A stretch of 64,000 bases of DNA from Diadophis punctatus similis (lineage: Eukaryota > Chordata > Lepidosauria > Squamata > Dipsadidae): the NCBI GenBank assembly GCA_023053685.1, contig JALIGW010000013.1, positions 20,612,501 to 20,676,500 on the forward strand, in the 5' to 3' direction. Made by a program: the position numbers and the translations under genes. Below, piece by piece: positions 1-51,214 of the stretch. The notes under the pieces are model-generated. The model was not told the DNA's origin. It worked only from the letters and a program-made list of their open reading frames with translations, and made no database searches. Positions within the stretch are counted from its first letter, which is position 1. Each line of letters opens with the position of its first letter.

Positions 1-361
1 GAAGATTAACAAACTTTGTAGCCTTTAAAAAGGCTCTGCCTCAGTTGTAGTGTTAATCTCTTTATCTCCCAGTACTCACACCCACAGGAGATCAATGGCC
101 TACTGTCTCCTTATGTGGAGCAGCCATCCCAAGTACAGGTGGGTGATTTCCTATCATCTTGTTGTCCAGTGAGATTCTGAGGGAACAGTCTATTCATTGG
201 TTCTTTGGTCTTTGCTGTGGTTATCTCCATTCCCCATGGAGACGTGTCTAACTTGCTGTGCCTCCATTGGAAGTCCAAGCAATCTTTATCCTAACTGTAT
301 TCCAGCACCTCTGCTGTTAGTCCTTTGAGGCAGTGCAGACAAGAAACTGGGTACTAAGACT

Positions 362-1345
362 ACCGTATTTTTCAGAGTATAAGACGCACCAGAGTATAAG
401 ACGCACCTTAGTTTTGGGGGAGGAAAACAAGGAAAAAAGGCCTCTGCCTCCAAGCAATTTGCCAAACAGCAAACAGCACAGATGATATACACTGTTTGAT
501 GTTTATTTCTGTGCATGTGTGCCTGACCCATAAAAATAGCAAAGAATTGGAGAAATGTACATTATGCCAGAAAGTTTTCTTAAATGTAGTCACACTAACT
601 CCTCCCAATTATTTAAATAGATCTACTCCAAGGTAAGATTTAACTCTAATACTAAACAGGACACTGTTACATTTCAGACTATACTTGTACAGCGCTGTTA
701 AAATTAATTAAAATTTCTGGAAGTATACATTATTCTCTATTATTTAAAAGAAGATACAATAGCACTGGACCTCTTCAGAGCAAGCATTTATTTTAAAAAG
801 CTTCTTTATTTTGTTAAGTTGTCTAGAGGTCTCCAACCGTGGCAACTTTAAGACTTGTGGACTTCAACTCCCAGAATTCCACAGCCAGCAAAGATAACAA
901 AGCTGGCTGTGGAATTCTGGGAGTTGAAGTCCACAAGTCTTAAAATTGCCAAGGTTGGAGACCCCTGGCTAGAACAATAATAAAGCAGTCTTTAAAAAAT
1001 AAGACTAATAATTTGAACATTCTACAGACATTTATAGTTATTCACTTACCCCCTTGCATCCAGCAGAAAATAAAAATCTGTGTGTCTCTCCCAGCTATTT
1101 GCCTCTTTGCAGCTAGTTTCACTTTCATTTTCCCAGTGGCAAATCAGCTGTAGGTCGGGAAGCTGTTACTGACTTGCTTGGCTTTACAGGCTCTTCCCTC
1201 TTTGCTGCAAGCAGGTAAATTGCTGGAAGACAGAGGCCAAAGGGTGGGGGTGGCTGGGGCTGCATTCAGTGTATAAGACGCACCCAAGTTTTCACCCTCT
1301 TTTTGGGGGTAAAAAGGTGCGTCTTATACTCCGAAAAATACAGTA
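362..1345 (-). mobile_element. family A hAT-like non-autonomous element, copy 1
   Basis: Inverted ends ACCGTATTTTTCAGAGTATA and TATACTCCGAAAAATACAGT, with a second inner GCACC motif at each end. The interior (984 bp) holds a nested family B palindrome at 826-967. Orientation matches copy 3 and is opposite to copies 2, 4 and 5. Confidence 0.8.
826..967. mobile_element. family B palindromic MITE, copy 1 (nested in A)
   Basis: Near-perfect palindrome whose arms contain ACTTCAACTCCCAGAATTC and its complement GAATTCTGGGAGTTGAAGT. Flanked by CTAG on both sides. Confidence 0.85.
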
Positions 1346-2009
1346 CTTTGTTGTAAGGTTACATTAACAGAAACTTACAAGTTTAAAAACACTTCTCCCT
1401 GCCCTTACTTTAACTTTCCAGAAAAACAGGGAGGGTCTCTTCTTAAATACTTCCCACTTTCTTTCTGGGTGCTGAGATATCTTTCACATGATGGTTGTCT
1501 AGACTGTAGCTCTTCCTTCTTTCTCCCAAGGTCATTCACATATCCCATTATACATTCTTAATTCTAGTTAGAAAATGCAAACAGTAAAGAATATTAATCA
1601 ATATAGTTTCCCATTTACGTTTTGTGAGCTTGGTACCCCTCACTCTCTTGCTATAAAACTTACTCGGAACTACTTCCTTGGAAAAAGAGGGCTAGTATGG
1701 CACATGGACCTGTTCTACTAATTAATTAGTACAATTAGTTCATCTAATCTTGTTTCCTGTCTGGTTTACCTTGGAGGGCTGATAATTCATAGGATCAGAC
1801 ATGTGAAATGAATTGTGAAATGAAAATAATTTAATATCTACATTATTACTCAGCATAAATTGATGTGTCTGATTTTTCCACAACTAATCTAGTTATATGT
1901 ACATCTATAGAAAAAGATAATTTAAATTAATATTACTTTTTGAAAAGTTGAATCTTCTTAGTTAAATATTGATCAGTGACACCATAAGACTCATGGTAAA
2001 GTAACAGAC
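1346..2009. other. AT-rich flank 3' of SLC9A7
   Basis: No coding or repeat structure that I recognise. Confidence 0.5.
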
Positions 2010-2015
2010 TTTATT
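2010..2015 (-). terminator. candidate distal polyadenylation signal AATAAA
   Basis: On the minus strand this reads TATGTAATAAAGTC. The same TATGTAATAAAG context recurs at the proximal site 2505-2510. Cleavage would be expected about 10-30 nt further down (near 1985-2000). Confidence 0.4.
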
Positions 2016-2350
2016 ACATAGGTAGGTTCAAATGTAGTTTTCATTTCACAAACAGACCAAAAATGAAACAGCAATTAAAAATGTATTCAGAATAGGAAAC
2101 AAAAATACAAGAATGTGAGAGCATATTTTTATTTTCCTAAGCATTTTTAAATTATAGGGCAGCCCATTTAAATAGTGCCGATTAGAGTTGAATCATGATG
2201 CTACAGTATTATTAAACTTGCTTTTTAACAGCTAACCTCCTGACAAAGAAAGCTGTAGAGAGTTGTCAAATTACACCATGGAAAGCAGATGCTCATTTAT
2301 AGTTAGAATTGCATATGCCTTATTTGCAAATGAGCATTGCTGTATCTTAG

Positions 2351-2462
2351 GCCAGCATTTCTCAAACTTGGTAATATTAAGATGCATGGACTTCACATTG
2401 AGTGGGGAATTCTGGGAGTTGAAATCCACACATTTTAAAGTTTCCAAGGTTGAGAAACACTG
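2351..2462. mobile_element. family B palindromic MITE, copy 2 (degraded)
   Basis: Arms AGCATTTCTCAAACTTGG and CCAAGGTTGAGAAACACTG enclose GAATTCTGGGAGTTGAAAT. Older and more diverged than the other copies. Lies in the presumed 3' UTR. Confidence 0.7.
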
Positions 2463-2504
2463 CCTTAGACAAGGTATCCCTAGTTCGGTCACAACATGAT
2501 ACTC

Positions 2505-2510
2505 TTTATT
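2505..2510 (-). terminator. candidate proximal polyadenylation signal AATAAA
   Basis: Reads TTATGTAATAAAGA on the minus strand, 1.1 kb after the SLC9A7 stop. It could give a shorter transcript than the site at 2010. Confidence 0.4.
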
Positions 2511-3609
2511 ACATAAAAGGCACTGTGCCATTTTTAAACATCAGGATCATAGTGCCATATGCCACTAACAAACACACCAACACTGTCTTTCTAACTGATT
2601 ACGATTACACCTTTCGTTCTGATGCAAACATCAGAGAAACAGGTACAGTTTACAGTAGTCTTCTCCTGTTAAACAAAAGATACACCGCTTAAATCCAAAT
2701 AAATGGCTTTTATCCGATGATCTCTAGCTTGGCCATGCTGATTGGGGCTGTTAATAACGGTAGTTTAACACATCTGGAAGACATCGGCCTGGGAAAGATT
2801 ACACTAGCCTGAGACAGATTCTATCAATACTTCTTGGGCAGTTGTACAGCAGTTTGTAACTTCACTAAACCCGTTCAATATTCTTCACATTTGTAATACA
2901 AGAGTGTTACTGTCTACAGGAGAATATTAAGGGCACAAGGCAGAAAACATATATTTTAGACAGCAACAGCTCAGCTTGTGATGCAGCCACAGGACTCACA
3001 CTGAAAATCTCAAAAAGTTGTTCAAAGAGCAATGTATATATATATTGCTTTTTTTCTTTCCTTGTTCAGATACAGAATAATTTAATGTCAAACTTTACTA
3101 ATATAAATGTTTTTGAAATGAGAAGGGACTTTTTTCTTCCTTTTTTTTTCTTGCAACAAGTCCAGGAAAATGTTCATACTTTTTTCTCAAGTATAAGTCA
3201 ACACTGCATCTTTTGTTCCTGACAAAAGTGACCAAAGACTTGTGACAAAAAGGCCTTCCGTGGGTCAGAATTATTTTAGCCGCTGGGACGGTTAATATCC
3301 CCACAGTGCATAGAATTAGAGGAACTATGACATTTTACTTTTCATTTCAAGGTTGCGTTTTTCCCTTAATAAGACAACCTTAGCCGTTTTCCATTCACCC
3401 CATTTTAGAAACTGTCAGCATCTCGAATTTTTTTTAGAAAGACACAGGAGTGGGGGGGGGGCAAGGGCATCTTGAGACTTTAAAAAACTTACATTGTACA
3501 AGAGACATTAATTTACTCGCTAAGCGTCTCCACTGACAACTGGCCTGCAGATAGTGTGGATTTGGGGGCACTGGGCCTATCCTTTACTGCTCCATATGCC
3601 AAGCAGTCT

Positions 3610-41977
<38,368 letters not shown>

Positions 41978-44210
41978 CTGGAAGACAAATAGTAACCACG
42001 AGTTACATCCTACTGGGGCCATATAAGCTTTTCCATTGTTTATTTTTAAGAAGGATTTGTCATTGACCGATTAAATTTTTATATTCATTTTTGTGTTCTA
42101 CACAAGGAGGATAGGTATAAAGATAGTTTTTCTCATCGCTGTAAGTACAACTATAATCACAACATTGTGCAAAGCAAGCTTAATAGGTTCAGTGGGGCAT
42201 CATTTTAGAACCGCAGCACTGCCACACATTGACATTTTAATTCCTATTTGGAAAATGAGGAAGTTCTATTTATAAATAATCTCATGTCCATAAACATACT
42301 AGATTTTTTTCTAAAACATTATGCAGGGATTCATACCTTCTTAGATTCAGTATACTGCAGTTTCTGATGACCCCCAAACCATTCAGAACTTCTAAAAAAA
42401 ACCATAAAATGCAAGCATTTGATCCTTAAAATGTCCTATTTTTATCCGACTTATGCTTGAGCAATTCACTGGCCAAAGCCCAAAACACACTGAGCAATTA
42501 AGCACCAATTTGGAAACTGAAATGAATACATTTTGTTTAGCACCTTGGGTTCTGCAGTGATTCCAGTAACCAGCAGGGTGATTTGACAAGTTGGCAGCTT
42601 CAAAATGAATTCCACTTTTTAGTTTTAAAGAAGTATTGTAAGACAGGATTAAATAACCAGTTTGCTCACTTAAAAATTTCACAGAGCCCTTAATCTAAGT
42701 CCACATGTATTTGGTTTTGTTATTTGGGACATTAAGTCTTCTTATCATGTTAAACATTTTGCTAAAGCCCTACACAGGAAGGGCAAGCAAAACAAATCTC
42801 ATGATAGGTCTACATTTTGACTTGGATATATTTATACTGAGTACAAGAGTGTTCAATATACTTTCTAAATAGTTGCTTCTAAAACTTGATCACAAAAATG
42901 CACCTGCAGAAGAAGCAAATAAAAGCAGAAGAATAGTAACATCTAAGCCAAAATAATACATTTCTTAGAAAAATATGACAGAACATACAAAACAGAAACA
43001 GATTCCTGTTTCAGTCACATACAGATACTGCATAAATAGAATTTAAATGTAGAAAAACTGTAACTAGATTCAGAATTAGCAAATCTGGGTGATACATTTC
43101 TAGGAGATACTTTAATAGTTCCAATAACAGAAGATCAAGAACAGCAGGAAAGTCAGTAACCAGTTTCTACTGAAAACAAAGTATATCTAAATACATTTGA
43201 TCAAAGTCCAGTTTCTATGCTTGACAGAACATTTTTTCCCAGGAACATATTTCACGTAACATGGATTACCAGCAGGTAGAGATATATGAAATTTGTTTTC
43301 TTAACATCCTATAACTGAGTGTCTCAAAAGATAGAATTAGAGCTGATCTGTTTTTATTGTATTTGCTATTTGCATATTTAATTTCACTCTGTACTATAAA
43401 TCGCCTAGAGACATTTTTTTATTCTGAAGTAGTCTATCAGCGGTATTCCAAAAGGAGATACCTAAATCTGTTATTCCAAAAACAGGAGAAAATATAAGCA
43501 TGCTAATTATGGCATAAACTTTTATTGATAAATTATTGACATGAGATCTTGGAAAATAGCTGTACCATATATCAGACCTGTAGTTTGGAGAGAATGAAAA
43601 GCTAAGATTTGTAAAACAAAAAACAAAAAACAATAACAACAACAACAAAAACAACAACCACAGAATGCTCAGCACTTAAATCACTCAACAAATTTTTATG
43701 ATCATTTAGGCAAAATAGTTCAATAGTACCAGATAAATCATATTATGAGATATTTCTTTAAAGTATTTATTATATTTGGATATCTAGTGTGATACTACCA
43801 ATAGAGAAAAAAAATAGAAGTTCCAAAGGAAATCACATAACAAATATGAAAAATTAGGATTAACCAATATACTGTAGAACAAGCCAACATGGATTATATG
43901 TTCTATAAACCATGATTGATAAGGAAACATTGTATTCTAGCAGTGTAAGACACTAGCCTGGTCAAGAGAAAGCATAAGCTTGGATCACAAGGCTATTTAT
44001 TCTAGTGCAGTTTTGAGATCAGAATAATTAACTAGAGAGCAATCTCATTTATGCTTTTCAAAAGAATACCTGTTACAAAAGGATAACACCCATTCAATAA
44101 TTTGACATGAGCTTTGGTTTACCTTTATAAAATTCAAAACACTCATCTTAAAAATTTATATTTGTATGAAAGACTACTTCAAACAGTCAAGTGAATTTTA
44201 AAAATGCATA
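41978..44210. other. SLC9A7 intron 1 (3' part), unique AT-rich sequence
   Basis: No repeat recognised apart from an (AAC)n-like stretch near 43620-43660. No exon seen. Confidence 0.5.
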
Positions 44211-44326
44211 ATCTAAATCGGGGTCCCCAAACTTGGCAACTTTAAGACTTGTGTACTTCAACTCCCAGAATTCTCCAGCCAGCATAGCTGGCTGGAGAAT
44301 TCTGGGAGCTGAAGTCCACAAGTCTT

Positions 44327-46071
44327 TTTTAATAAAGTTTTTATTGTTTTTCTCTACAATACATCCATACATATACCTTAATTCTTAACAAAATACAGTT
44401 ATACATTTTTATACGATAATACATGAACCAATATCTTAATTTGCACCTTTTATATTTTAATTACCCACCTGTTTCCCCCTTTAGGTCATATCACTCCCCT
44501 CCCTCTATCTCCCTCTCTTTCCTCTACCTTCTTTCTCCTTCTCTCCCACTTTCCTACTTCCCTCCTCTCCCCTTCTTCCCTTCCTTCTCTACTTCCTTTT
44601 CTCCCTCTTAACCTTTCCCTTGGTGTATCTATTCGCAATCCATCCTATAGTTAACAGACAGGTACCTCATGTCTCTAAATCTCCTTTAATTATCGGTGCT
44701 TCTCTTAAACTCATTTTCCCCCCAGTATCCATATCTATGCTTAATTCTTATATTTTCCTAGGTATATTAACTACTATCTTAATGCTGCCTCCTCAACTAC
44801 CTAATTTTGTCACCTGGATCTACCACCTTCAATTTTTTATTTTCCTCCAATTTAATCAATTATCTTCTATACATATTCATTTTCTAACCAATCATAAAAT
44901 TTCTCCCATACATTATAGTATTCAGAATCTTCCTTATGTTTAATTTTCATTGTCAATCTATTCATTTCTGCACAATCCAATATTTTTTAATTACCTCCCT
45001 TTCAGAAGGGGCTTTTGTTGCTTTCCATTTTTGCGCAAATGCAATTCTAGCTGCTGTAATTATATGAATAATTAAATATGTATCTTCTTTACTGAATTTC
45101 TCTGATAATATACCCAACAGGAATATCTTTGGTTTCAATTCTTTACGTTGTTTCAATATTTTTTCTATCCACACTTGAATTGAACTCCAATACACTTTGG
45201 CTTCAGCACATGTCCACCACATATGATAAAAAGAGCCCTGTATTTGCTGACATTTCCAACATTTCATGGATTTCTCTTTAAACATTTTAGCTATCCTTTC
45301 CTGTGACATGTGCCATCTATAAAACATTTTATACAATTTTTCTTTATATATTGTCGCCATTGTCAATTTATAATTTCTTTCCCATAGCTGTTGCCACTTA
45401 TCCAATTCTATAGTATGACCAAAATTCCTTGCCCATTTAATCATTGTTTCCTTCACTTATTCTTGGTCTAAATCAATATATAATAAGTAATTATATAGTT
45501 TTTTAATTAGTCTTTCATCCGTTCCTGTGAGTATTTCATCTAATTCTGTCATTTCTAAATTAACACCCTCCGTTTTAATATCTTTATCATATCTTGATTG
45601 CAATTGCATTCTCATATACCAGTCCATCTTTATTCCCTGTTTCTCCAATTCTTGAGTAGATTTCAATTCCCCCTTATCTGTTAAAATATCTTTATATCGT
45701 GCAATATTCCCCCAATTAAATCTATTCAGGTACATTAGTGCTTCTATTATTGATAACCAACATGGTATTTTCATATAGTCTTTTTCTTTTATCTTTTCCC
45801 ACACTTTATACAAAGAGTTCCTTATACAATGTCTCTGGAAATAGCTGTGTATTTTACTTCTTCCATACCTTAAAAATGTGTGCCATCCTATCTGTATATC
45901 ATGTCCCTCCAAAACCAAAAGTCTTCTGTTTCTTAACAAAATCCATTCTCTCATCCATGTCAATACTGCAGCATCATAGTATAACTCCCAATTTGGAAGT
46001 CCAACTCCACCTCTTAATCTTACATCTTGTAACATTTTTATATTTATCCTCACTTTTTTCCTTGCCATAAA
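44327..46071 (-). mobile_element. 5'-truncated L1 LINE inserted in a MITE
   Basis: The 3' tail is at 44327 (TTTTTTAATAAAG), followed by a purine-rich (minus strand) 3' UTR to 44950 and the ORF2 C-terminus to 46071. Target duplication TCCACAAGTCTT at 44315-44326 and 46072-46083. 5' truncation lies within ORF2. Confidence 0.93.
44962..46068 (-). pseudogene. L1 ORF2 C-terminal region, broken by an in-frame stop
   Basis: The product shows LPNWELYYDAAVLTWMREWI near its start and CWKC...FYHMWWTC (cysteine motif) near its end, hallmarks of L1 ORF2. A TAA at 45457-45459 splits it into two in-frame pieces. The first 17 or so residues of the open frame come from the MITE right arm rather than L1. Confidence 0.92.
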
Positions 46072-46117
46072 TCCACAAGTCTTAAAGTTGTCCAGTTTGA
46101 AAACCTCTGATCTAAAT

Positions 46118-47963
46118 GGATTCAAAGAATGTCAGTAGAGAGCTTGCATTTTCCTTGCATGCTACATTTTCTAAAAAGGTAACAACACCTCAACAATCCA
46201 ATGTGCAGACAACCCCTTTAAAAATGGTTGGGAAAATGCATTGCGATCCTGCTCTACTTTCTTGCTAAACTGCTCACATGAATTAGCAGCAAACATAAAT
46301 CCAGAAAAGCTCTGCCTCTAAAAATAAAACCTAGGTAGAATAATTAGTGCATCTAATGAGTGGATAATAGCTTTTAAACTATAAGCTGGAGAGCAAGAAA
46401 AAAATATTTGCCTTACTTTTTTTTTTTTTAGCAAAAGTACTTAATTCTGGAAAAAAAACCTGAGCCGCAGATGGATAGAATTTTTCTGTAATTATTGCTG
46501 GCATGCTGAAGCTAAGAATTTGAGCAGTATGAGAAAAATGATGCTAATCCTTACGGCTGTGCTTATGAATGACTGAAGTGTGGGAGGATGAAAGTTAGAA
46601 TCTGCAGAGAAGTTCACTTCTGATCTTATTTAGTGACTCGCTGATTGAACATATAAAGCCCTGTGGAATAATGGAACTCTACCTAGTTTGACCCCGTTTC
46701 ATCATATTGATAAGCATTCTTAAGGCAATCAACTGCCACTGTAAGAGGCCACTTTAATTGCACACTTCCAACATGTGGGCTGGGTTTCTTGGTTAGTTAA
46801 ATTTTCAAGGCCTGCCTTCATAGGTGTTTTAGCAGAAGTGTGATTACATAACAAAGAACAAAGGCGTCTCAGCCAATCAAGCTCCCACAGGGAAACCCTA
46901 TATATAGAGTGAGGGCAGCCTTTACTCTGCTCAAATAGCAGCCCCCTGGTGGCACGCGGGTCTTTATCAGGACGACAATATTACCCCAGCGTGTCTCTGC
47001 AGACCCATTCACTTTCAGAAATGAACAACCAAAGAGAAGGGATATCCTTTTGTAATTTTTGCTTCCAAACCCAACCTGTGCTTGAAAAGATAACATTTGT
47101 TATCTCAGCAGCACCTGAGGCTTTTTTCTGCTGAACTGACAGAAGAGATTGGCTTCTACACATAACCTGGCAGGTTTGTTCAAATTCATGGCCTCTCCTG
47201 TTCAACCGGTCTTTTTGTTTGTATTTGGTCTTCAATATGGGAAGCAGAGGGAGGGAGGAAAGGTAAATGACAAGGACAACAGGATGATGCAATGCACAGA
47301 AGGGAATTAATCTTTCCATTTGCTTGATATCCCTGTTTGCACTGAAGTAAACAGAAACCAATCAATAAGGACCTTATTTCATTCTAAAAAAACATTTTTA
47401 AAAAAGCACATCTAAAAAGAGGCAATGTAAAAAACTGTGAACTAATAGGATTTTCTCCAAAGGAAAATTGGAACTCTATTGCTACAGGCTTTATTAAATA
47501 ACAGCCATCTTACAAAACTAACATCCCAAGTAAAAGAAGTAGAGAAAAAGGGAAGCAGTTATTTATCTTGTTGTATTTTTACCCTGTCTGTCTTCTGGAC
47601 TGGAGGCTCAAAGTGACACACAAGGATTCATCTTTGTAGTTTGTAAGTTATTATTGCACACCCTGATGAGGGAGAAGACAGTGACCAGCCCTCTGAATTT
47701 CATGGCTGAATGGCTTTAAAATTGCTTTTCTTTCTTTCTGGTAGTCTAACACAGTAGTCACAATGGCAAAATTCTGAAAGACCTAAGCCAGGGAATGTAT
47801 GCACTGCTTATCTATTATCTAACAGGTGCCTGGTACAAGCCATTGTGATGTCATCACCATACAAATGATGTAAATTCCTTAATTTGCACATATTACATAA
47901 TCCATGTCATTGTGTGATGTCATAATACCATCACACTCACCTCTTCCCACTTAGCAATAACAA
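46118..47963. other. intron 1 sequence without recognised elements
   Basis: One promoter-like spot (46873-46912, see next entry). The rest shows no exon or repeat. Confidence 0.45.
46873..46912 (+). promoter_or_regulatory. promoter-like CCAAT plus TATA arrangement
   Basis: AGCCAATCAAGC followed 24 bp later by CCTATATATAGAG. The spacing suits a class II promoter, possibly from an old LTR. No gene was found downstream: a 37-codon frame starts at ATG 47021, unrecognised. Confidence 0.25.
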
Positions 47964-48198
47964 AGCAATAGCACTTAGACTTATATACCACTTCATAGTG
48001 CTTTACAGCCCTCTCTAAGCAGTTTACAGAGTTCAGCATATTGCCCCCAACAATCTGGGTCCTCATTTTACCGACCTCAGAAGGATGGAAGGCTGAGTCA
48101 ATCTTGAGTCGGTTGAGATTTGAACAGCTGAACTGCAGCTAGCAGTCAGCTGAAGTAGCCTGCAGTGCTGCACTCTAACCACTGCGCCACCTCGGCTC
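47964..48198 (-). mobile_element. tRNA-headed SINE, copy 6 (full length)
   Basis: CAATAGCACTTAGACTTATA, TCTAAGCAGTTTACAGAG, GAAGGCTGAGTCAATC, and the head ending TGCGCCACCTCGGCTCC. Confidence 0.92.
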
Positions 48199-49699
48199 CA
48201 CTTGCAGAGGTTGATGTTTGTTACCATCTTTAAGTTTCACTTAGCCATCTTTACAGTACTGTATATCGTACTCTAAAACCCACTCTCCTTTTCTACCAAA
48301 GTGAAAAACTTTCCATAAGATGCCTAATTAAATCAACAGAAGGAGGTGTAAAGATGATGTCACTAAAAAAGGATCCATTGACTCAATCCATTTAAATGTC
48401 AGTTAAAATGGACTCACTAATGCACAGGGTTAAACTAATTTAACTTGTGTCGTGGGAATACTTAAAACGGTCCATTCACCTATCTTTCATATCTATTCAA
48501 AGCAAAATTGCTAGAAAAGACCCTAGAGCTGAAAAAAACAGAGCACTTGCTACAAAGGCCAGGCAACACACATCATAACCTCCAAACATTATTGATGCTA
48601 ACCATACGAGAAAGAGCCAATGATGTTCTTGTTCCATATTCCCCAAATTGTTTTCCCCCCCTTTAATTTGGTGGAATTGTGTGTGGTCAGAACTATTAAA
48701 GGAGATCTGACTGGTTTAATAACTGCTTTGAAATAAACATGTTATCAGAACAGGACCATTTATCTCTAGTCGAGGAGAAACTATGTTCCTTCAACATAAT
48801 AAAGCTATAATTTCCCTCATGACTATACACACATTTCCACTGGGATTCCTCTTTTTTTTTTTTAAAGTATTCACAATCTGTGGATTCAATAAATATTTGC
48901 TTTTCTAGTTTTTTAAACATGGTAATTTTTTTTTCTCAACTGCCTAAAAATAAACTTCAGGTGAGACCTGAGATAATTCCAAAACTAGAAAATAATTATT
49001 GCTGGTAGTATTGTCCTGCCTATGCAGGAGCAAAACCTAATACATGTCCAGATTGATTATCTAGGCTTCCTTGGACATTTTAATTGGGATGTAAATTGAT
49101 TAATGAGAAGGGCTCAAGACCCTGAACATTCTTAAGGTATAACATAAAATGTTCCAGGGCAAAATAGTATGATCACAGGTTCAATAAACCCTCATTTTTT
49201 CAATAATATCACTGATATATTCTGTAGATGTCCAGCATTATGATGAGAGTTTGGCACATAACAGGGACTTCAAGTGTATATTGGAGCAGTAAAATGCATG
49301 TGCATCAACAAACACCCAAATCACATATATTTATTGTCAGATTCAATTACCAATGGCTTTCTAAATGAAAATACAAATAAACATTGTTCAAAAAAGTAAG
49401 CACCAGGCCTGTACTTTTTTGGAGAACCAGCTTGTAGTAATTGTTAAAAGCCCTGAAATAGGAACCAGGTAGTTATGACTTCTAGTTCTGCTTTAGGCAC
49501 AAGTTCCTCTCTCTCTCAGCACTAGGTAAAAGGAAATGGCAACTACTTTCAAAAGTCTTGCCAAGAAGTAGCTGCATTCACACATTGCATTAATCATAAA
49601 ATGGTTAGTTTTGTTTTACATTGTACAAAACCAGCCAATTACATGCTGACTAAACGTAATTGATCTCTAATCCGTTTTCAGGAAAGATCTAAGGTGTAG
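48199..49699. other. intron 1 sequence without recognised elements
   Basis: Nothing identified. Confidence 0.5.
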
Positions 49700-49705
49700 A
49701 AGTAG

Positions 49706-50071
49706 ATAGTCCTTATGAACAGAATTGCGACCAGAATTTCAATTGTTGTGATCATAAGTCAAAGTTGGTTTTACAATAATTTTTACAGTGGTGGTTAAGT
49801 GAATCACAAGGTTCTTAGGTGTATTCAGCTTTCCCATGGTTTTTTTTGTCAGAAATCAGCAAAAAAAGATTGCACATTGCGATCATGTGACCATAAAACA
49901 ACGCAATCACTTGTAAATGTGAGCGGGTTGCTAAGTGCTGAACTGTGTTCATGTGACCATGGGGGTGGAGCGATGCTCATAACTGACAGTACAGATTGTA
50001 AGTCACTTTTTCAAAGATCATTATAACGTTGAACCATTGTTAACCAGTTGTAAGTTGAGGACTACTTGTAG
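49706..50071. mobile_element. family E repeat, copy 5
   Basis: Starts AGATAGTCCTTATGAAC and ends TAAGTTGAGGACTACTTGTA; middle GCGATCATGTGACC. Confidence 0.75.
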
Positions 50072-51062
50072 CTGGCATAGCATCAAGTCAGAGTACAAAA
50101 CTTTAAGCCTAATTAAATTATTTTGTCCCTATATGTGCAATTTATCGTCAAATTTATCACAATGTTGATACAGGTTTCAAATTGATACATCACAATGCAA
50201 ACATTTTTGCATTTATAATACAGCATTTATAAAAAGATCAGATTTAGATCCATTTCATTATTTCCAAGAGTAGGATCCATTACCAAAGCTGGATGCAATC
50301 TTAGCATTTTATTTTTTAAAAGTAATGAAACTTGGAATTTGCTGTCCACAGTGTCAGCTGTAATTTGAACTTTACTCCTGGTTCCCTCCAAGGCTTGGAG
50401 CAACTCATTTTGTTCCCTATCATTCATCTCTACAGCAACCTTCCTCTGAGATGGGTTAGGAAATCCATCAATGATTCATCCAATATCAAACAGGAGTCTT
50501 CTGTTAGCCCGGAGATTAAATCTGATGTCTCACATTTCAAACATTTAAATGATACCTGTTTTTATTGCAGACAGAACAAACAAATAAACCTTAAGAGGGA
50601 TCTTATTCTCTTGAAGGCATTATTCTAACACAAACAGCAACTAAGAAAGATGACAGAATAGTTAGGCCCTCTCTTCAAAAGCATGCCTTTTAATTGCACG
50701 AATTGAATAAATAGCACATCCATTTATTTAGGTATTTTTAGAAATGTAATAGCTATTTTACAAAGCTCAATTTTATAGTAGAAAAAAAAGCCATGGAAGA
50801 AGTACAAGATAAATCCAATCTGAATCAAAGCACTGTGGAATTTGGTTAATATTATTTATACTACCATTTGATTAATATTATTTATACTACTTTCCTTTGG
50901 CTTGTCTTTATATTTGGTAATCAGACCTCTCTATCCTCAGAGAATGAAAAACTCTAATATACTGGGGTTTTTGTTTTTTTTGAATTGGGCAAGTTAGCCC
51001 TGAGTTGGAAATACTTAATAAATCAGAACTCACCTTTGTTCCCCGTTATAAGGAATAAGTTA
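50072..51062. other. intron 1 sequence without recognised elements
   Basis: Contains a direct repeat around 50850-50890 (TAATATTATTTATACTAC twice). No exon found. Confidence 0.5.
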
Positions 51063-51070
51063 ATTTAAGT

Positions 51071-51205
51071 CAGGGGTAGGCAAAGTTGGCTCTTCTATGA
51101 CTCGTGGACTTCAACTCCCAAAATTCCTGAGCCAATCATGCTAGCTCAGGAATTCTGGGAGTTGAAGTCCATGAGTCATAGAAGAGCCAACTTTGCCTAC
51201 CCCTG
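51071..51205. mobile_element. family B palindromic MITE, copy 7
   Basis: Near-perfect 135-bp palindrome CAGGGGTAGGCAAAGTTGGC to GCCAACTTTGCCTACCCCTG. Perfect 8-bp duplication ATTTAAGT (51063-51070 and 51206-51213). Confidence 0.96.
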
Positions 51206-51214
51206 ATTTAAGTT

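Larger units (their letters stand above)
2010..3609 (-). other. SLC9A7: probable SLC9A7 3' UTR
   Basis: Sequence downstream of the stop codon on the minus strand, with no further splice evidence. It is mostly repeat-free from 3609 to 2463. Its 3' end is inferred from two AATAAA signals, at 2510-2505 and 2015-2010. A degenerate family B palindrome (2351-2462) lies between them. The extent is not proven. Confidence 0.5.
44219..46109. mobile_element. family B palindromic MITE, copy 6, split by L1
   Basis: Left part 44219-44326, right part 46072-46109. Perfect 8-bp target duplication ATCTAAAT at 44211-44218 and 46110-46117. Separated by a 1.75-kb L1. Confidence 0.95.

Noticed and set aside
44423..44943. 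Plus-strand genes in pyrimidine-rich sequence
   Set aside because: This is the antisense of the L1 3' UTR.
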